A stretch of DNA of 64,000 nt from G963663315 sp965214205 (GCA_965214205.1 OZ243941.1:62001-126000); one strand, 5' to 3'; numbered from the stretch's first letter, positions 24,930 through 34,553 are shown. A program made the numbers and translations. The notes: generated by a model from the sequence alone, not told the origin.

Positions 24930-25493
24930 TTGAGTCTCTCTCCGATAACCCTGTTTGCGGTATTGTTCGTAATCGGCGCCTGCATAACCAATGGCCTTGT
25001 TTTCGGACCCGGCTGGCAGTTGGCCGCGTCCCTGGTATTCAGCTATGCGTTGATTGCCTTGAGCCTGATTGACCTGGACCAACGGATTCTGCCCGACCGT
25101 ATCGTATTCCCGCTGCTATGGAGCGGATTGCTGATCAACTGCGCGGCCCTGTTTACCGACCTGCAATCCGCCGTGCTCGGCGCCGTCGCTGGTTATCTGG
25201 TTTTATGGTCGATTTATCAGGTTCATCATCGCCTGACCGGGAAGCGGGGCATGGGCTATGGAGACTTCAAACTGCTCGCCGCCATCGGCGCCTGGCTAGG
25301 CTGGCAAACGCTGCCCGCGGTGATCCTGATCGCCTCCATTGGCGGGCTGCTGGCTACCGGAATGTCAATGATCATTCTCAAACACAGCGCGGACACGCCG
25401 GTTTCTTTCGGCCCCTGGCTGGCCCTGGCGGCATGGATCACGATGATCCGGGGTGACGGCATTCTCAACTATCCATGGATTGCAACCCCATGA
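24930..25493 (+). CDS. Prepilin peptidase (A24), N-terminally short PilD-like protein
   Basis: 187 aa against ~290 for PilD. It holds only the peptidase half: membrane helices throughout, the first catalytic Asp in LIDLDQRILPD (residues ~46-56) and the second in GMGYGDFKLLAAIGAWLG (~107-124). The N-terminal methylase domain with its Cys zinc site is absent; a stop at 24900-24902 closes the frame, and the only usable start is TTG at 24930 with no visible ribosome site. The stop overlaps the coaE ATG (ATGA), the normal pilD-coaE junction, but pilB and pilC are missing on the other side. It may be a working short peptidase, as in Tad systems, or a remnant of full-length pilD. Confidence 0.75.
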   Translation: MSLSPITLFAVLFVIGACITNGLVFGPGWQLAASLVFSYALIALSLIDLDQRILPDRIVFPLLWSGLLINCAALFTDLQSAVLGAVAGYLVLWSIYQVHHRLTGKRGMGYGDFKLLAAIGAWLGWQTLPAVILIASIGGLLATGMSMIILKHSADTPVSFGPWLALAAWITMIRGDGILNYPWIATP

Positions 25494-26104
25494 AAATCGC
25501 CAGAATCGGATTGACCGGAGGCATCGGCAGCGGCAAATCAACAGTCGCCGGAATGTTCAGGAAGCTCGGCATCCAGACGATTGACGCGGATCAGGCCGCC
25601 CGCGAGCTGACTCGTCCCGGCTGCCGGGAATTCAACCGGATTGTCGAGCGCTTCGGGGACGGCATCATCGACCCGGATGGAAACCTGGACCGCGCCCGTC
25701 TTGGCCGGATTGTATTTTCTGATTCACAAAAACGCGAAACGCTGGAATCCATCCTGCACCCGCCTGTCAGGGAGAGAATGCGCCGGCAAATCAAGCCGTC
25801 CGCTTATGGCTACTGTATCCTCGAAATCCCGTTACTGATTGAAACCGGCCAGTATCAGGATATGGACCGGGTACTCGTGGTCACCTGCGGACATAAAACG
25901 AAAACCGAACGCCTGTCCACCGACCGGGGAATGAATACCTCGGTGATTGACCGGATACTGGCAACCCAGACCGACGAGCAGACCCGGATTCAGTACGCGG
26001 ACGATGTCATCGACAATGACGGCACACTGGCCGGGCTGGAAAACCAGGCGCTCCGCCTGCACGAAAAATATCTCGACCTGTACGAAGATCAACTCCGGGA
26101 TTGA
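25490..26104 (+). CDS. coaE: Dephospho-CoA kinase
   Basis: 204 aa from the ATG at 25490, which overlaps the peptidase stop as ATGA. P-loop GLTGGIGSGKST at residues ~7-18, then the conserved DADQAARELT and HPPVRERM, and EIPLLIETG. It phosphorylates the 3'-OH of dephospho-CoA, the last CoA step. yacG, which usually follows coaE in gammaproteobacteria, is missing; instead the 3' end overlaps the convergent mutT by 16 bp. Confidence 0.96.
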   Translation: MKIARIGLTGGIGSGKSTVAGMFRKLGIQTIDADQAARELTRPGCREFNRIVERFGDGIIDPDGNLDRARLGRIVFSDSQKRETLESILHPPVRERMRRQIKPSAYGYCILEIPLLIETGQYQDMDRVLVVTCGHKTKTERLSTDRGMNTSVIDRILATQTDEQTRIQYADDVIDNDGTLAGLENQALRLHEKYLDLYEDQLRD

Positions 26105-26502
26105 CCATCCAGCGCCGACAGGATCGGATACACAGCCGCCAGCACATCCATCCGCCGGATTCCATCGGGGAGTTTCCACTCGATATTCTGCCCCTCACGA
26201 CCCTCTACCCGGCCCTCATAGTCCCGCACCCGAAAAACATGAAGCGACACACGGGCATGCTGATAATCCTGGCAGTGGCACAGCAACGGGGAAAGACCAG
26301 AAGCGGCAATACCGAGTTCTTCCCCGAGTTCTCGAATCAGCGCCTTTTCCGCCGATTCGCCGGGTTCGATTTTTCCACCCGGAAATTCCCATTGCCCGGC
26401 ACAGGACTGGTCGGGCAAACGCTGCTGAATCAGGAATTCACCGACGGCATTTTGTATTACGCCAACAGCGACCGGGATTCGATCAGGATCGGTAGTCTGC
26501 AT
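26089..26502 (-). CDS. mutT: MutT-type Nudix hydrolase (8-oxo-dGTP diphosphatase)
   Basis: 137 aa. The Nudix box is complete: GGKIEPGESAEKALIRELGEELGI, with RELGEELGI matching REUxEExGU exactly. The preceding QQRLPDQSCAGQWEFPGGKIE is typical of MutT, which removes 8-oxo-dGTP from the nucleotide pool. It lies downstream of argJ and overlaps it by 20 bp, as in secA-argJ-mutT blocks of Pseudomonas. Its 3' end overlaps convergent coaE. Confidence 0.92.
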   Translation of the reverse strand: MQTTDPDRIPVAVGVIQNAVGEFLIQQRLPDQSCAGQWEFPGGKIEPGESAEKALIRELGEELGIAASGLSPLLCHCQDYQHARVSLHVFRVRDYEGRVEGREGQNIEWKLPDGIRRMDVLAAVYPILSALDGQSRS

Positions 26503-27706
26503 TGATCGTGATATAGCCGTGGGTCAAATCGCAGGTCCAGACCACAGATTGGCCTTCGCCGACGCCTACATCCACATCAATCCGGACCGATTGGCCTTTC
26601 AGGTGAGCGCTGACCTGGTCTTCGTCATACCCTTCGACCACCTGACCGTTGCGGGCAATAGCGATGCGGCCCATGCTGATACTGAGCCTGTCCGGCTCCA
26701 CCCGCATTCCCGATTTACCCACCGCCATCACAATCCGCCCCCAGTTCGCGTCTTCACCGGCAATCGCCGTTTTGACCAGCGGCGAGTTTGCGATTGATTT
26801 TCCGATCACCCTGGCATCCGTGTCATTCCCGGCTCCCGTTACCCGGATCTCGATCAGCTTGGTTGCGCCTTCCCCGTCCCGTACGACCTGTTTGGCCAGA
26901 TCCAGCGTGACTGTCCGCAAATCCCGCCTGAATTGACCCAGTGAGGCATCTTCAATGCCGGTCGGCGGAGTGTTGCCAGCCTTACCGGTTGCGAACAGCA
27001 GGCAGGTATCACTGGTTGAAGTGTCGCTATCCACGGTAATGGCGCTGAAGGACCGGGCATTCGCGTCTTCCAACAACGTCTGAAGAAGGTGGGCGGGAAT
27101 GTCTGCATCAGTAAAAACAAAAGCCAGCATGGTCGCCATATCCGGCTCGATCATGCCTGAACCTTTGGCAATTCCGTTGATTCGCACCGGGGTATCCCCT
27201 ATATGGCTGATGATACCGGCCCCTTTTGCGAACGTATCGGTGGTCATGATCGCGCGCGCCGCGTCCTCGAAGCGGGCATCCGGATTGCGGCACAGTCCGG
27301 GCAGGGCGTCCTCGATCCTGCGGATCGGCAGCGGCTCCCCGATTACGCCCGTGGATGCGGTAAAAATTTCCTTAGACTCGCAGCCCAGTAAAGCCGCGAC
27401 CGCCTCACAGATCATCCGGCAATGACGATCACCCGTTGCCCCGGTGAACGCGTTGGCATTGCCCGAATTCACAATCAGGCCGGCGGCCCGCCCGCCTTTC
27501 AAATGATCACGACACATCCATACCGGCGCGCTGGCGGTTTTTGATCGGGTCAGCGCCCCGGCCACCGTCGTACCGGATTCAAACCGCGCCAGCATGAGGT
27601 CATCCCGGCCCGGATACTTGATACCGGCTGCCGCGACCGAGAACCGGACCCCGGATATATCTTCAAGATCAGGGAAACTGGCCGGCGCCAGAGGAGAGAT
27701 TTCCAT
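26483..27706 (-). CDS. argJ: Bifunctional glutamate N-acetyltransferase / ornithine acetyltransferase
   Basis: 407 aa. The autoprocessing site is GMIEPDMATMLAF with the nucleophile Thr192, so the precursor should split into alpha and beta chains. Other family parts: VNSGNANAFTG near residue 80, TASTGVIGEPLP, SITVDSDTSTSDT-like segment (FSAITVDSDTSTSD) and AGEDANWGRI. ArgJ recycles acetyl groups in arginine synthesis and often also makes N-acetylglutamate. It starts 10 bp after secA and overlaps mutT. Confidence 0.97.
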   Translation of the reverse strand: MEISPLAPASFPDLEDISGVRFSVAAAGIKYPGRDDLMLARFESGTTVAGALTRSKTASAPVWMCRDHLKGGRAAGLIVNSGNANAFTGATGDRHCRMICEAVAALLGCESKEIFTASTGVIGEPLPIRRIEDALPGLCRNPDARFEDAARAIMTTDTFAKGAGIISHIGDTPVRINGIAKGSGMIEPDMATMLAFVFTDADIPAHLLQTLLEDANARSFSAITVDSDTSTSDTCLLFATGKAGNTPPTGIEDASLGQFRRDLRTVTLDLAKQVVRDGEGATKLIEIRVTGAGNDTDARVIGKSIANSPLVKTAIAGEDANWGRIVMAVGKSGMRVEPDRLSISMGRIAIARNGQVVEGYDEDQVSAHLKGQSVRIDVDVGVGEGQSVVWTCDLTHGYITINADYRS

Positions 27707-27716
27707 CGGTCAGCCT

Positions 27717-30449
27717 TCAGATCCGGCCATGGCATTGTTTGTACTTTTTGCCTGAACCACAGGGACAAGGCTCGTTTCTTCCCACTTTTTTGCCCACCCG
27801 GACATAAGGCCGCTCGGAGCGGGAGGGCCGGGACTGGCTTTGCGCTTCCGGGGGCTGGGCGCGTTCCTGCGCGGACAGCCCGGCGTCAGCCTGTTCGTGA
27901 ACATAGCGCACTGATTGTTCCTGTTTCTGTTGCTGGCGAAGCCGGTTCTCCATCTCGATCATTTCCTCTTCCGACGGCACCTGAACCTTTGCCAGGATAC
28001 AGATCACGGCATATTTAATTGACTCCAGCAACGAGTTGAACATTTCAAACGCTTCGCGCTTGTATTCCTGTTTGGGGTTCTTCTGGGCATAGCCGCGAAG
28101 TCCGATCCCCTGTCTCAGATAATCCATATTCGCCAGATGCTCTTTCCATTGCTCATCCAGCGTTTTCAGCATGACCTGTTTCTCGAAAAGCCGCATGTTT
28201 TCACCGCCGACCCGGTTTTCCTTGGACCGGGTCATATCGACAATGGACTGAAGGATTTTTGCGCGCAGTGGTTCTTCGTGCAGGCTGTCGTCCTCATTCA
28301 GCCATTTCTGCACCTCGAGTTTCAATCCGAATTCTGACAGAATATCCCTTTCCAGCGATTCAATATCCCACTGCTCCTCCAGGGTCTGCGGTTGGATGCT
28401 GCGGCTGATAACCTCGTTGACCACCTCCTCGCGGGAATAATCGATGTAATCCGAAATATCTTCCGATTCCATCAGGTCATTGCGCTGTTCGTAGATTATT
28501 TTGCGCTGTTCATTCGCGACATCATCATACTCCAGCAATTGCTTGCGCATGTCGAAGTTGTGACCTTCCACTTTTTTCTGGGCATTTTCGATGGCGCGGT
28601 TCACCCATGGATGCTCAATCGCCTCGCCTTCATCCATTCCCAGCTTCTCCATCAGTCCGGCGATCTTCGCGGAACCGAAAATTCTCATCAGGTTATCTTC
28701 CAGAGACAGAAAGAACCGGCTTGTCCCCGGATCACCCTGACGTCCGCACCGTCCCCGCAACTGGTTGTCCACTCGCCGGGACTCGTTCCGTTCAGTACCC
28801 AGTACATGCAGCCCTCCGGCTTCAATAACCTGTTGGTGGCGTTCCTTCCATTGCTCATGAGCCGCTTCTTTCTCTGAGTCCGTATCCAGCCTGGCCAGTT
28901 CCATTTCCAGATTGCCCCCCAGGACAATATCCGTACCGCGGCCCGCCATGTTGGTAGCAATGGTGATCGTACCCGGACGCCCCGCCTCCGCGATAATTTC
29001 CGCTTCCTTACCATGGTGCTTGGCATTCAGGACCCGATGCTCTATTTTCTTTCCGGTCAGGATTCCCCCGAGACGTTCAGAGGATTCGATGGAGGCCGTG
29101 CCAACCAGAACAGGCTGGTTTTTGGCGCGGCACTGATCTATCTCCAGACAAATCGCGGCATATTTCTCCTCCGTGGTTCGATAGACCAGATCCGGAAAAT
29201 CCTCCCTGCGCATCTCCTCGTTGGTCGGAATGATCACGACCTCCAGGCCGTATATCTGAAGAAACTCGGGCGCCTCGGTATCCGCGGTTCCAGTCATCCC
29301 GGACAACTTGTCGTACAGTCGGAAGTAATTCTGGAACGTGATCGAAGCCAGGGTCTGGTTTTCCTGTTGAACGGACACGCCCTCTTTCGCTTCCACGGCC
29401 TGATGCAGCCCCTCGGACCAGCGCCTGCCCGGCATCATCCGGCCGGTAAACTCATCAATAATCACAATCGCGTCGTCGCGGACAATGTAATCAACGTCCC
29501 TGGCGAACAGATTATGCGCCCGCAGCGCCGCGTGAAGGTGATGCAGCAAACCGATATTGGCTGATTCATACAGGCTGCTGCCGGGTTCAAGCAGCCCCGC
29601 CTTTATCAACAGGGATTCCGACCGCTCATGCCCTTCTTCAGTCAATGTGATCTGTTTGGTTTTTTCATCGACACTGAAATCTCCGGGGCCTTCCGGGTCC
29701 TGCTGACGGGTCAGAACAGGAATAATCGTGTTTATTTTCGCATACAGGTCCGTGCTCTCTTCCGCCGGCCCGGAAATAATCAGGGGGGTTCGCGCCTCAT
29801 CAATCAGAATTGAATCCACTTCATCCACAATCGCGAAGCCCAACCCTTTCTGGGAACGGTCTTCGCCGGAAAACGCCATGTTATCGCGCAGATAGTCGAA
29901 TCCAAATTCGTTGTTGGTACCGTAGACAATATCGCACTGATAGGCCTGCTTCTTTTCCTCCCGGTCCTGTCCGGGGTGGATTACACCAACAGTAAGTCCC
30001 AGAAAAGAATAGATCTTTCCCATCCATTCAGCATCCCGTTGCGCCAGGTAACTGTTCACCGTAACCACATGCACCGATGAACCGCAGACCGCGTTCAGAT
30101 AAGCGGGGAGCGTGGCCACCAGGGTTTTGCCTTCGCCGGTTTTCATTTCTGCGATCTTGCCTTCATTCAGGACCATGCCGCCCACCAGTTGCACATCGAA
30201 ATGGCGTAATCCGGTGGTGCGGACCGAAGCCTCGCGAACCACGGCAAAAGTCTCTGTCAGCAAGTCCTCTGGACTGGCGCCGTCAGCCGAGCGCTGACGA
30301 AATTCCGCAGTCCTGCCCGCAAGTTCATGATCGCTCAATCCCTTTAACGAGTCTTCCATGGCATTGATCTTCGCAACCGTTTTCCCCAGGCTCTTCAGCA
30401 AGCGCTGATTACGGTCTCCAAAAACTTTTTTCAATACACTTTGCAGCAT
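27717..30449 (-). CDS. secA: Preprotein translocase ATPase SecA
   Basis: 910 aa, complete. NBD1 holds Walker A MKTGEGKTLVATLP (~residue 103), then Walker B DEVDSILIDEARTPLIISG (~210), the preprotein cross-linking domain, NBD2 (TIATNMAGRGTDIVLGGN, ~505), the helical scaffold/wing region and the C-terminal zinc motif CPCGSGKKYKQCH that binds SecB and phospholipid. SecB is encoded at 8.7 kb. The gene heads secA-argJ-mutT. It is divergent from dciA, and there is no SecM-like leader ORF upstream. Confidence 0.98.
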   Translation of the reverse strand: MLQSVLKKVFGDRNQRLLKSLGKTVAKINAMEDSLKGLSDHELAGRTAEFRQRSADGASPEDLLTETFAVVREASVRTTGLRHFDVQLVGGMVLNEGKIAEMKTGEGKTLVATLPAYLNAVCGSSVHVVTVNSYLAQRDAEWMGKIYSFLGLTVGVIHPGQDREEKKQAYQCDIVYGTNNEFGFDYLRDNMAFSGEDRSQKGLGFAIVDEVDSILIDEARTPLIISGPAEESTDLYAKINTIIPVLTRQQDPEGPGDFSVDEKTKQITLTEEGHERSESLLIKAGLLEPGSSLYESANIGLLHHLHAALRAHNLFARDVDYIVRDDAIVIIDEFTGRMMPGRRWSEGLHQAVEAKEGVSVQQENQTLASITFQNYFRLYDKLSGMTGTADTEAPEFLQIYGLEVVIIPTNEEMRREDFPDLVYRTTEEKYAAICLEIDQCRAKNQPVLVGTASIESSERLGGILTGKKIEHRVLNAKHHGKEAEIIAEAGRPGTITIATNMAGRGTDIVLGGNLEMELARLDTDSEKEAAHEQWKERHQQVIEAGGLHVLGTERNESRRVDNQLRGRCGRQGDPGTSRFFLSLEDNLMRIFGSAKIAGLMEKLGMDEGEAIEHPWVNRAIENAQKKVEGHNFDMRKQLLEYDDVANEQRKIIYEQRNDLMESEDISDYIDYSREEVVNEVISRSIQPQTLEEQWDIESLERDILSEFGLKLEVQKWLNEDDSLHEEPLRAKILQSIVDMTRSKENRVGGENMRLFEKQVMLKTLDEQWKEHLANMDYLRQGIGLRGYAQKNPKQEYKREAFEMFNSLLESIKYAVICILAKVQVPSEEEMIEMENRLRQQQKQEQSVRYVHEQADAGLSAQERAQPPEAQSQSRPSRSERPYVRVGKKVGRNEPCPCGSGKKYKQCHGRI

Positions 30450-30528
30450 ATAAATATAGTATTATTGTCTTGTTTGATTGCGGCGGAATTATGCCAGATA
30501 TATCCCGGTTAAGACCATTTGAAAGTCA

Positions 30529-30972
30529 ATGCAGGAATTCAGGCGAATTTCACAGATAACGCGTCACGTCCTGCCAGAAGATGTTGATTCACCGGTGGAT
30601 GAAGCCGATCAACAAGCCCTGCGTGAATTCTGGCGGGAATACGCGGGTATCGCGGCTCCCCATACCCGGCTTCTGTGGTACCGGTCCGGCCGCCTGGTGG
30701 TTTTTTGCGACAGCCCGGTCTGGACAACGCAAATCAGACACCAGACCCCTTCCCTGATTCGACAACTGAATGAATCGGGGTTTAAAATCTCAAGCCTGGA
30801 ACCGAAAATAAAACCCGCGGGTCACATTTCCGGTCAAGGCAACAGACCGAGGCGGTCAGCAAACCCGATCTCTGCACAAAACGCCAAAGCGATGGCAGGC
30901 ATTTCCAGAAAGCTGACACACAAGGAATTGGGGGAGGCAATCTACCGGCTTGCCAGTAAATCAATCAAGTGA
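30529..30972 (+). CDS. dciA: DciA-like replicative helicase loader (DUF721)
   Basis: 147 aa. The DUF721 core is REFWREYAGIAAPHTRLLWYRSGRLVVFCDSPVWTTQIRHQTPSLIRQLNE (residues ~29-84), a KH-like fold, followed by a basic, poorly structured tail. DciA loads DnaB in bacteria lacking DnaC/DnaI and is the ancestral loader; the gene is often between lpxC and secA, as here. It is convergent with lpxC (21 bp gap) and divergent from secA. Confidence 0.85.
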   Translation: MQEFRRISQITRHVLPEDVDSPVDEADQQALREFWREYAGIAAPHTRLLWYRSGRLVVFCDSPVWTTQIRHQTPSLIRQLNESGFKISSLEPKIKPAGHISGQGNRPRRSANPISAQNAKAMAGISRKLTHKELGEAIYRLASKSIK

Positions 30973-30993
30973 TGGGGAGCAGGTCAAGGTCAG

Positions 30994-31905
30994 TCAGACA
31001 GCGACCGCGGGTTGGGCGAAAGGAACCGGAGTATCAGCTTCGTCTTCAAAGGTGACGATTTCCCACGCGGACCGGGTTGCCATGAGCTTGCGCAACAGTT
31101 TGTTGTTCAGGCTGTGTCCGGATTTATAGGCGCTGAACGCGCCGATCAATGGCGCTCCCAGAAGATACAGGTCACCAATGCCATCCAGAATCTTGTGCTT
31201 GACGAACTCGTCTTCGTAACGCAGTCCATCATCATTGAGGATATGGAACCCATCCATTACGATGGCGTTGTCATAACTTCCGCCCTGTACCAGCCCCGAC
31301 GCCCTCAACGACTCCAGTTCATCAATGAATCCAAAAGTCCTGGCCCGGCTGATCTCCTTTACAAATGATGTCGTAGACAGATCGACGGTTGCCATTTGAA
31401 CCGAGTTCTGCAATATCGGATGGTTGAAATCAATAGCGAATGAAACCTTGAACCCGTTGAATGGCTCCAGACGGGCCCACTTGTCACCCTCCTTCACACG
31501 CACCGGATTCGTGATTCGGATATACTTCTTCGGCTTGTTCTGCTCCAGAATCCCGGCAGACTGCAACAGGAAAACAAAAGGGCCTGCGCTACCGTCCATG
31601 ATCGGAACTTCGGGCGCGCTCAACTCTACATACGCGTTATCAATTCCCAATCCCGAAAACGCGGACATCAAATGTTCGACAGTGGAAATCTTGACGCCCT
31701 GTTTTTCCAGAGATGTGGACAGGCGGGTATCACTGACATTTTCTGGACAGGCCACGATACTGACGACAGGATCAAGGTCAATCCGCCTGAATACAATCCC
31801 CGTGTCAACAGGAGCGGGCTCAAGGGTAAGGTAGACTTTCTCGCCGGTATGCAGACCGATACCGGTGGCATGGATCACGTTTTTCAGGGTACGTTGTCTG
31901 ATCAT
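30994..31905 (-). CDS. lpxC: UDP-3-O-acyl-N-acetylglucosamine deacetylase
   Basis: 303 aa, standard. Zinc ligands: His78 in STVEHLMSAFSGLGIDN, and the pair in FVKHKILDGIGDLYLLG (HKxxD). The catalytic region PIMDGSAGPFVFLLQ and the late AFSAYKSGHSLNN are present. LpxC commits UDP-acyl-GlcNAc to lipid A, so the organism makes lipopolysaccharide. It lies 150 bp after ftsZ on the same strand, the conserved end of the dcw region, with room for its own promoter. Confidence 0.98.
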   Translation of the reverse strand: MIRQRTLKNVIHATGIGLHTGEKVYLTLEPAPVDTGIVFRRIDLDPVVSIVACPENVSDTRLSTSLEKQGVKISTVEHLMSAFSGLGIDNAYVELSAPEVPIMDGSAGPFVFLLQSAGILEQNKPKKYIRITNPVRVKEGDKWARLEPFNGFKVSFAIDFNHPILQNSVQMATVDLSTTSFVKEISRARTFGFIDELESLRASGLVQGGSYDNAIVMDGFHILNDDGLRYEDEFVKHKILDGIGDLYLLGAPLIGAFSAYKSGHSLNNKLLRKLMATRSAWEIVTFEDEADTPVPFAQPAVAV

Positions 31906-32055
31906 CTGGTTACAGTTCCAGTCAATAAAATTGTTGTCGGAACAAAAAGACGGATGCTACACCAAAACATCTTCAAATTGAACCGGTTTCTCTTGCGATG
32001 TGATTAATTTACCTGATTTATTTTTCAATACACGTTAAATATTGGACAGTTTCGA

Positions 32056-33219
32056 CTAATCGGCCTGTTTTCTAAGAAATGGAGGAATATCATAATCATC
32101 TATATCCAACTGTCCTTCCAGCGCCGGTCTGGCGCTGCCAAACCCTTTCAGCAGCATATCACGGGGTTTTGAATGGATGGCAGCCTTGAGGGACTGGGTC
32201 GGCGGAACGGCCTGAACCGGACTCGCTTCCACTTTGGGAGTCCCCTTGACCCGACTGCCGGCAAGTCCGGTCGCCACCATGGTAACTCTCAAATTACCCT
32301 TCATTTCTGCATCGAACGCCGTACCGATCACCACATTCGCGTCCAGCGCCGCATACTCATGAATGACGTTGCCCACCTTTTCATACTCACCAATCGTCAT
32401 GTCCGGTTCGGCGGTAATATTCACTAGCAGGCCTTTCGCGCCTTTCAGATCGACATCCTCGAGCAATGGACTCGAAATGGCCTGTCTGGCCGCTTCCTCG
32501 GCCCGGTTTTCACCAGACATCGTGGATGAACCCATCATCGCCATACCCATTTCCGACATGACTGTCCGGACATCCGCGAAATCAACATTAATCATACCGG
32601 GGCGGGTAATCAGCTCGGATATTCCCTGCACCGCATTGAACAGAACTTCATTGGCGCTCCTGAAAGCATCAATCAGCCTGACATCCTGCCCCATCACCGA
32701 CAAGACTCTCTCATTGGGAATAATGATCAACGAATCCACAAAATCCTGAAGCTCATCAATCCCTCGATCTGCAATAACTTTCCGCTTGTGCCCTTCAAAA
32801 GGGAAAGGACGCGTCACTACAGCCACAGTCAGCACCTGTTTCTCGCGGGCAACCTCCGCAATAACGGGAGCGGCGCCGGTTCCTGTTCCTCCACCCATGC
32901 CTGCGGTAATGAAAATCATGTCGGCCCCCTCGATGACCTCGCCGATACGCTCACGGTCCTCCATCGCAGCCTGTCGGCCCACCTCCGGATTGGCGCCGGC
33001 GCCAAGCCCTTTGGTCAGGTTTTCCCCGAGCCGAAGCACCGTATTGGCCTTTGACATCGCCAGCACCTGCTCGTCTGTATTAGCGCTGACGAACTCGACC
33101 TCCGCAAGCCTGGACTCGATCATGTGCTCGACAGCGTTACCGCCGCCGCCGCCAACCCCGATGACCTTGATCATCGCCTGTCGATTTAATGTGTCTACCA
33201 ACTCAAACGTGTGTTTCAT
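32056..33219 (-). CDS. ftsZ: Cell division protein FtsZ
   Basis: 387 aa from the ATG at 33219, which has an excellent ribosome site (cgAGGAGacaagcacATG). The longer frame to 33342 overlaps ftsA and is not FtsZ-like. Tubulin-type GTPase motifs: IKVIGVGGGGGNAV, the signature GMGGGTGTGAAPV and the T7-loop region NVDFADVRTVM. The C-terminal peptide DIDDYDIPPFLRKQAD, which binds FtsA and ZipA, is intact after a short linker. FtsZ builds the division ring. Confidence 0.98.
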   Translation of the reverse strand: MKHTFELVDTLNRQAMIKVIGVGGGGGNAVEHMIESRLAEVEFVSANTDEQVLAMSKANTVLRLGENLTKGLGAGANPEVGRQAAMEDRERIGEVIEGADMIFITAGMGGGTGTGAAPVIAEVAREKQVLTVAVVTRPFPFEGHKRKVIADRGIDELQDFVDSLIIIPNERVLSVMGQDVRLIDAFRSANEVLFNAVQGISELITRPGMINVDFADVRTVMSEMGMAMMGSSTMSGENRAEEAARQAISSPLLEDVDLKGAKGLLVNITAEPDMTIGEYEKVGNVIHEYAALDANVVIGTAFDAEMKGNLRVTMVATGLAGSRVKGTPKVEASPVQAVPPTQSLKAAIHSKPRDMLLKGFGSARPALEGQLDIDDYDIPPFLRKQAD

Positions 33220-33320
33220 GTGCTTGTCTCCTCGTGTATAAAAAATTAAAGAGTGGTTTCGTTGCGCCCCCAACTCCGAAAATTGTCGTCTGTATATCTG
33301 ATTACCCTTGTACCTATCGT

Positions 33321-34553
33321 TTAAAACTCTCTTTTTGCCCACTTCTTCACCCTTTCGACCACGGATGCAACGGCATTGGCTTCCGGAGCTTTTTGCGCGG
33401 TCACGGGCTTGTTCGAATGACCGAACTGAACCAGCCCCATTGCGGTGGAATAAATCGGGTTTCTAATCATTTCATGATGTTTGCCTTCATAACCCGACAG
33501 CCCCTGACGGACCGGCAGATGAAAAATTTCCTCGGCCAGATCAACGATGCCTTCCAGCCTCGAAGTCCCCCCGGTGATTACGATTCCCGAACCGATCATG
33601 CTTCCGTATCCGCTTTTGCGAATTTCCGCCTGGACCAGAAGCAGGAGTTCTTCGATTCGCGGCTCGATCACATCGGCCAGGCTTCTTCTTGACAGGGTTC
33701 TTGCCGCCCGCCCGCCCATACCTGGAATTTCGATGGTCTGATCCTCCACCACCAGTTGCGCCAGGGTACAGCCGTGTTTCATCTTGATTTCATCGGCGGC
33801 CTGGGTCGAGGTATGGAACGCGATCGCAATGTCGTTTGTCACCTGATTGCCAGCAATCGGAATAACCACGGTATGGCTGATCGTGCCTTCGTGAAAAATC
33901 GCGATATCCGTCGTTCCCCCGCCAATATCGACCATGCAGACCCCCAACTCCCTCTCATCCGGGGTCAGTACCGCTTCACCGGACGCGACCGGTTCGAGAA
34001 TAATGTCATCCACTTCCAGCCCACATCTTCGAACACACTTCGCGATGTTCTGCACGGCGCTGATCGCTCCGGTAATGATGTGCACCCTGACTTCCAGCCG
34101 AACTCCGCACATTCCGACCGGTTTGCGAATGCCGTCCTGACCATCAATCACAAATTCCCGGGGCAGGACATGAAGAATCTGTTGACCGTTGGGAATGGCC
34201 ATCGCCTTGGCGGCGTCTATCACCCTTTCTATGTCTTCCTCCGTAACTTCGTTGTCCTTTATGGCCACTACGCCATGGGAATTGACGCTGCCGATATGGG
34301 CGCCCGCAATTCCGGCGTAGACAGAATAGACTTGGCAATCCGCCATGGCCGTCGCGTCTTCAATCGCCCCCTTTATTGAATGAACTGTGGATTCAATGTC
34401 AGCGACGACCCCTTTACGCAATCCGGACGCGGGTTGATGACCGATACCGATCACATTCATTTCACCTTCCTGATTGATTCCGGCCACGACCATCAGGACT
34501 TTCGATGTTCCGATATCGAGTCCAACCACCAGACTGTTTGTTTTTTTCGTCAT
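33321..34553 (-). CDS. ftsA: Cell division protein FtsA
   Basis: 410 aa, actin fold. Phosphate-1 loop VVGLDIGTSKVL, the 1C subdomain region (HVLPREFVIDGQDGIRKPVGMCG), phosphate-2 VDIGGGTTDIAIFHEG, the adenosine motif GIVITGGTSRLEG and the C-terminal amphipathic membrane helix VERVKKWAKREF. FtsA ties FtsZ filaments to the membrane. Its ATG overlaps the ftsQ stop as ATGA. A 101-bp gap separates it from ftsZ. Confidence 0.98.
   Translation of the reverse strand: MTKKTNSLVVGLDIGTSKVLMVVAGINQEGEMNVIGIGHQPASGLRKGVVADIESTVHSIKGAIEDATAMADCQVYSVYAGIAGAHIGSVNSHGVVAIKDNEVTEEDIERVIDAAKAMAIPNGQQILHVLPREFVIDGQDGIRKPVGMCGVRLEVRVHIITGAISAVQNIAKCVRRCGLEVDDIILEPVASGEAVLTPDERELGVCMVDIGGGTTDIAIFHEGTISHTVVIPIAGNQVTNDIAIAFHTSTQAADEIKMKHGCTLAQLVVEDQTIEIPGMGGRAARTLSRRSLADVIEPRIEELLLLVQAEIRKSGYGSMIGSGIVITGGTSRLEGIVDLAEEIFHLPVRQGLSGYEGKHHEMIRNPIYSTAMGLVQFGHSNKPVTAQKAPEANAVASVVERVKKWAKREF

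Noticed and set aside
30450..30528. SecM-like arrest leader upstream of secA
   Set aside because: The 79-bp gap to dciA has no ORF with an arrest-like motif, and lpxC-secM-secA order is not kept here.
33220..33342. 41-residue N-terminal extension of FtsZ
   Set aside because: It overlaps ftsA and the AGGAG site clearly belongs to the ATG at 33219.
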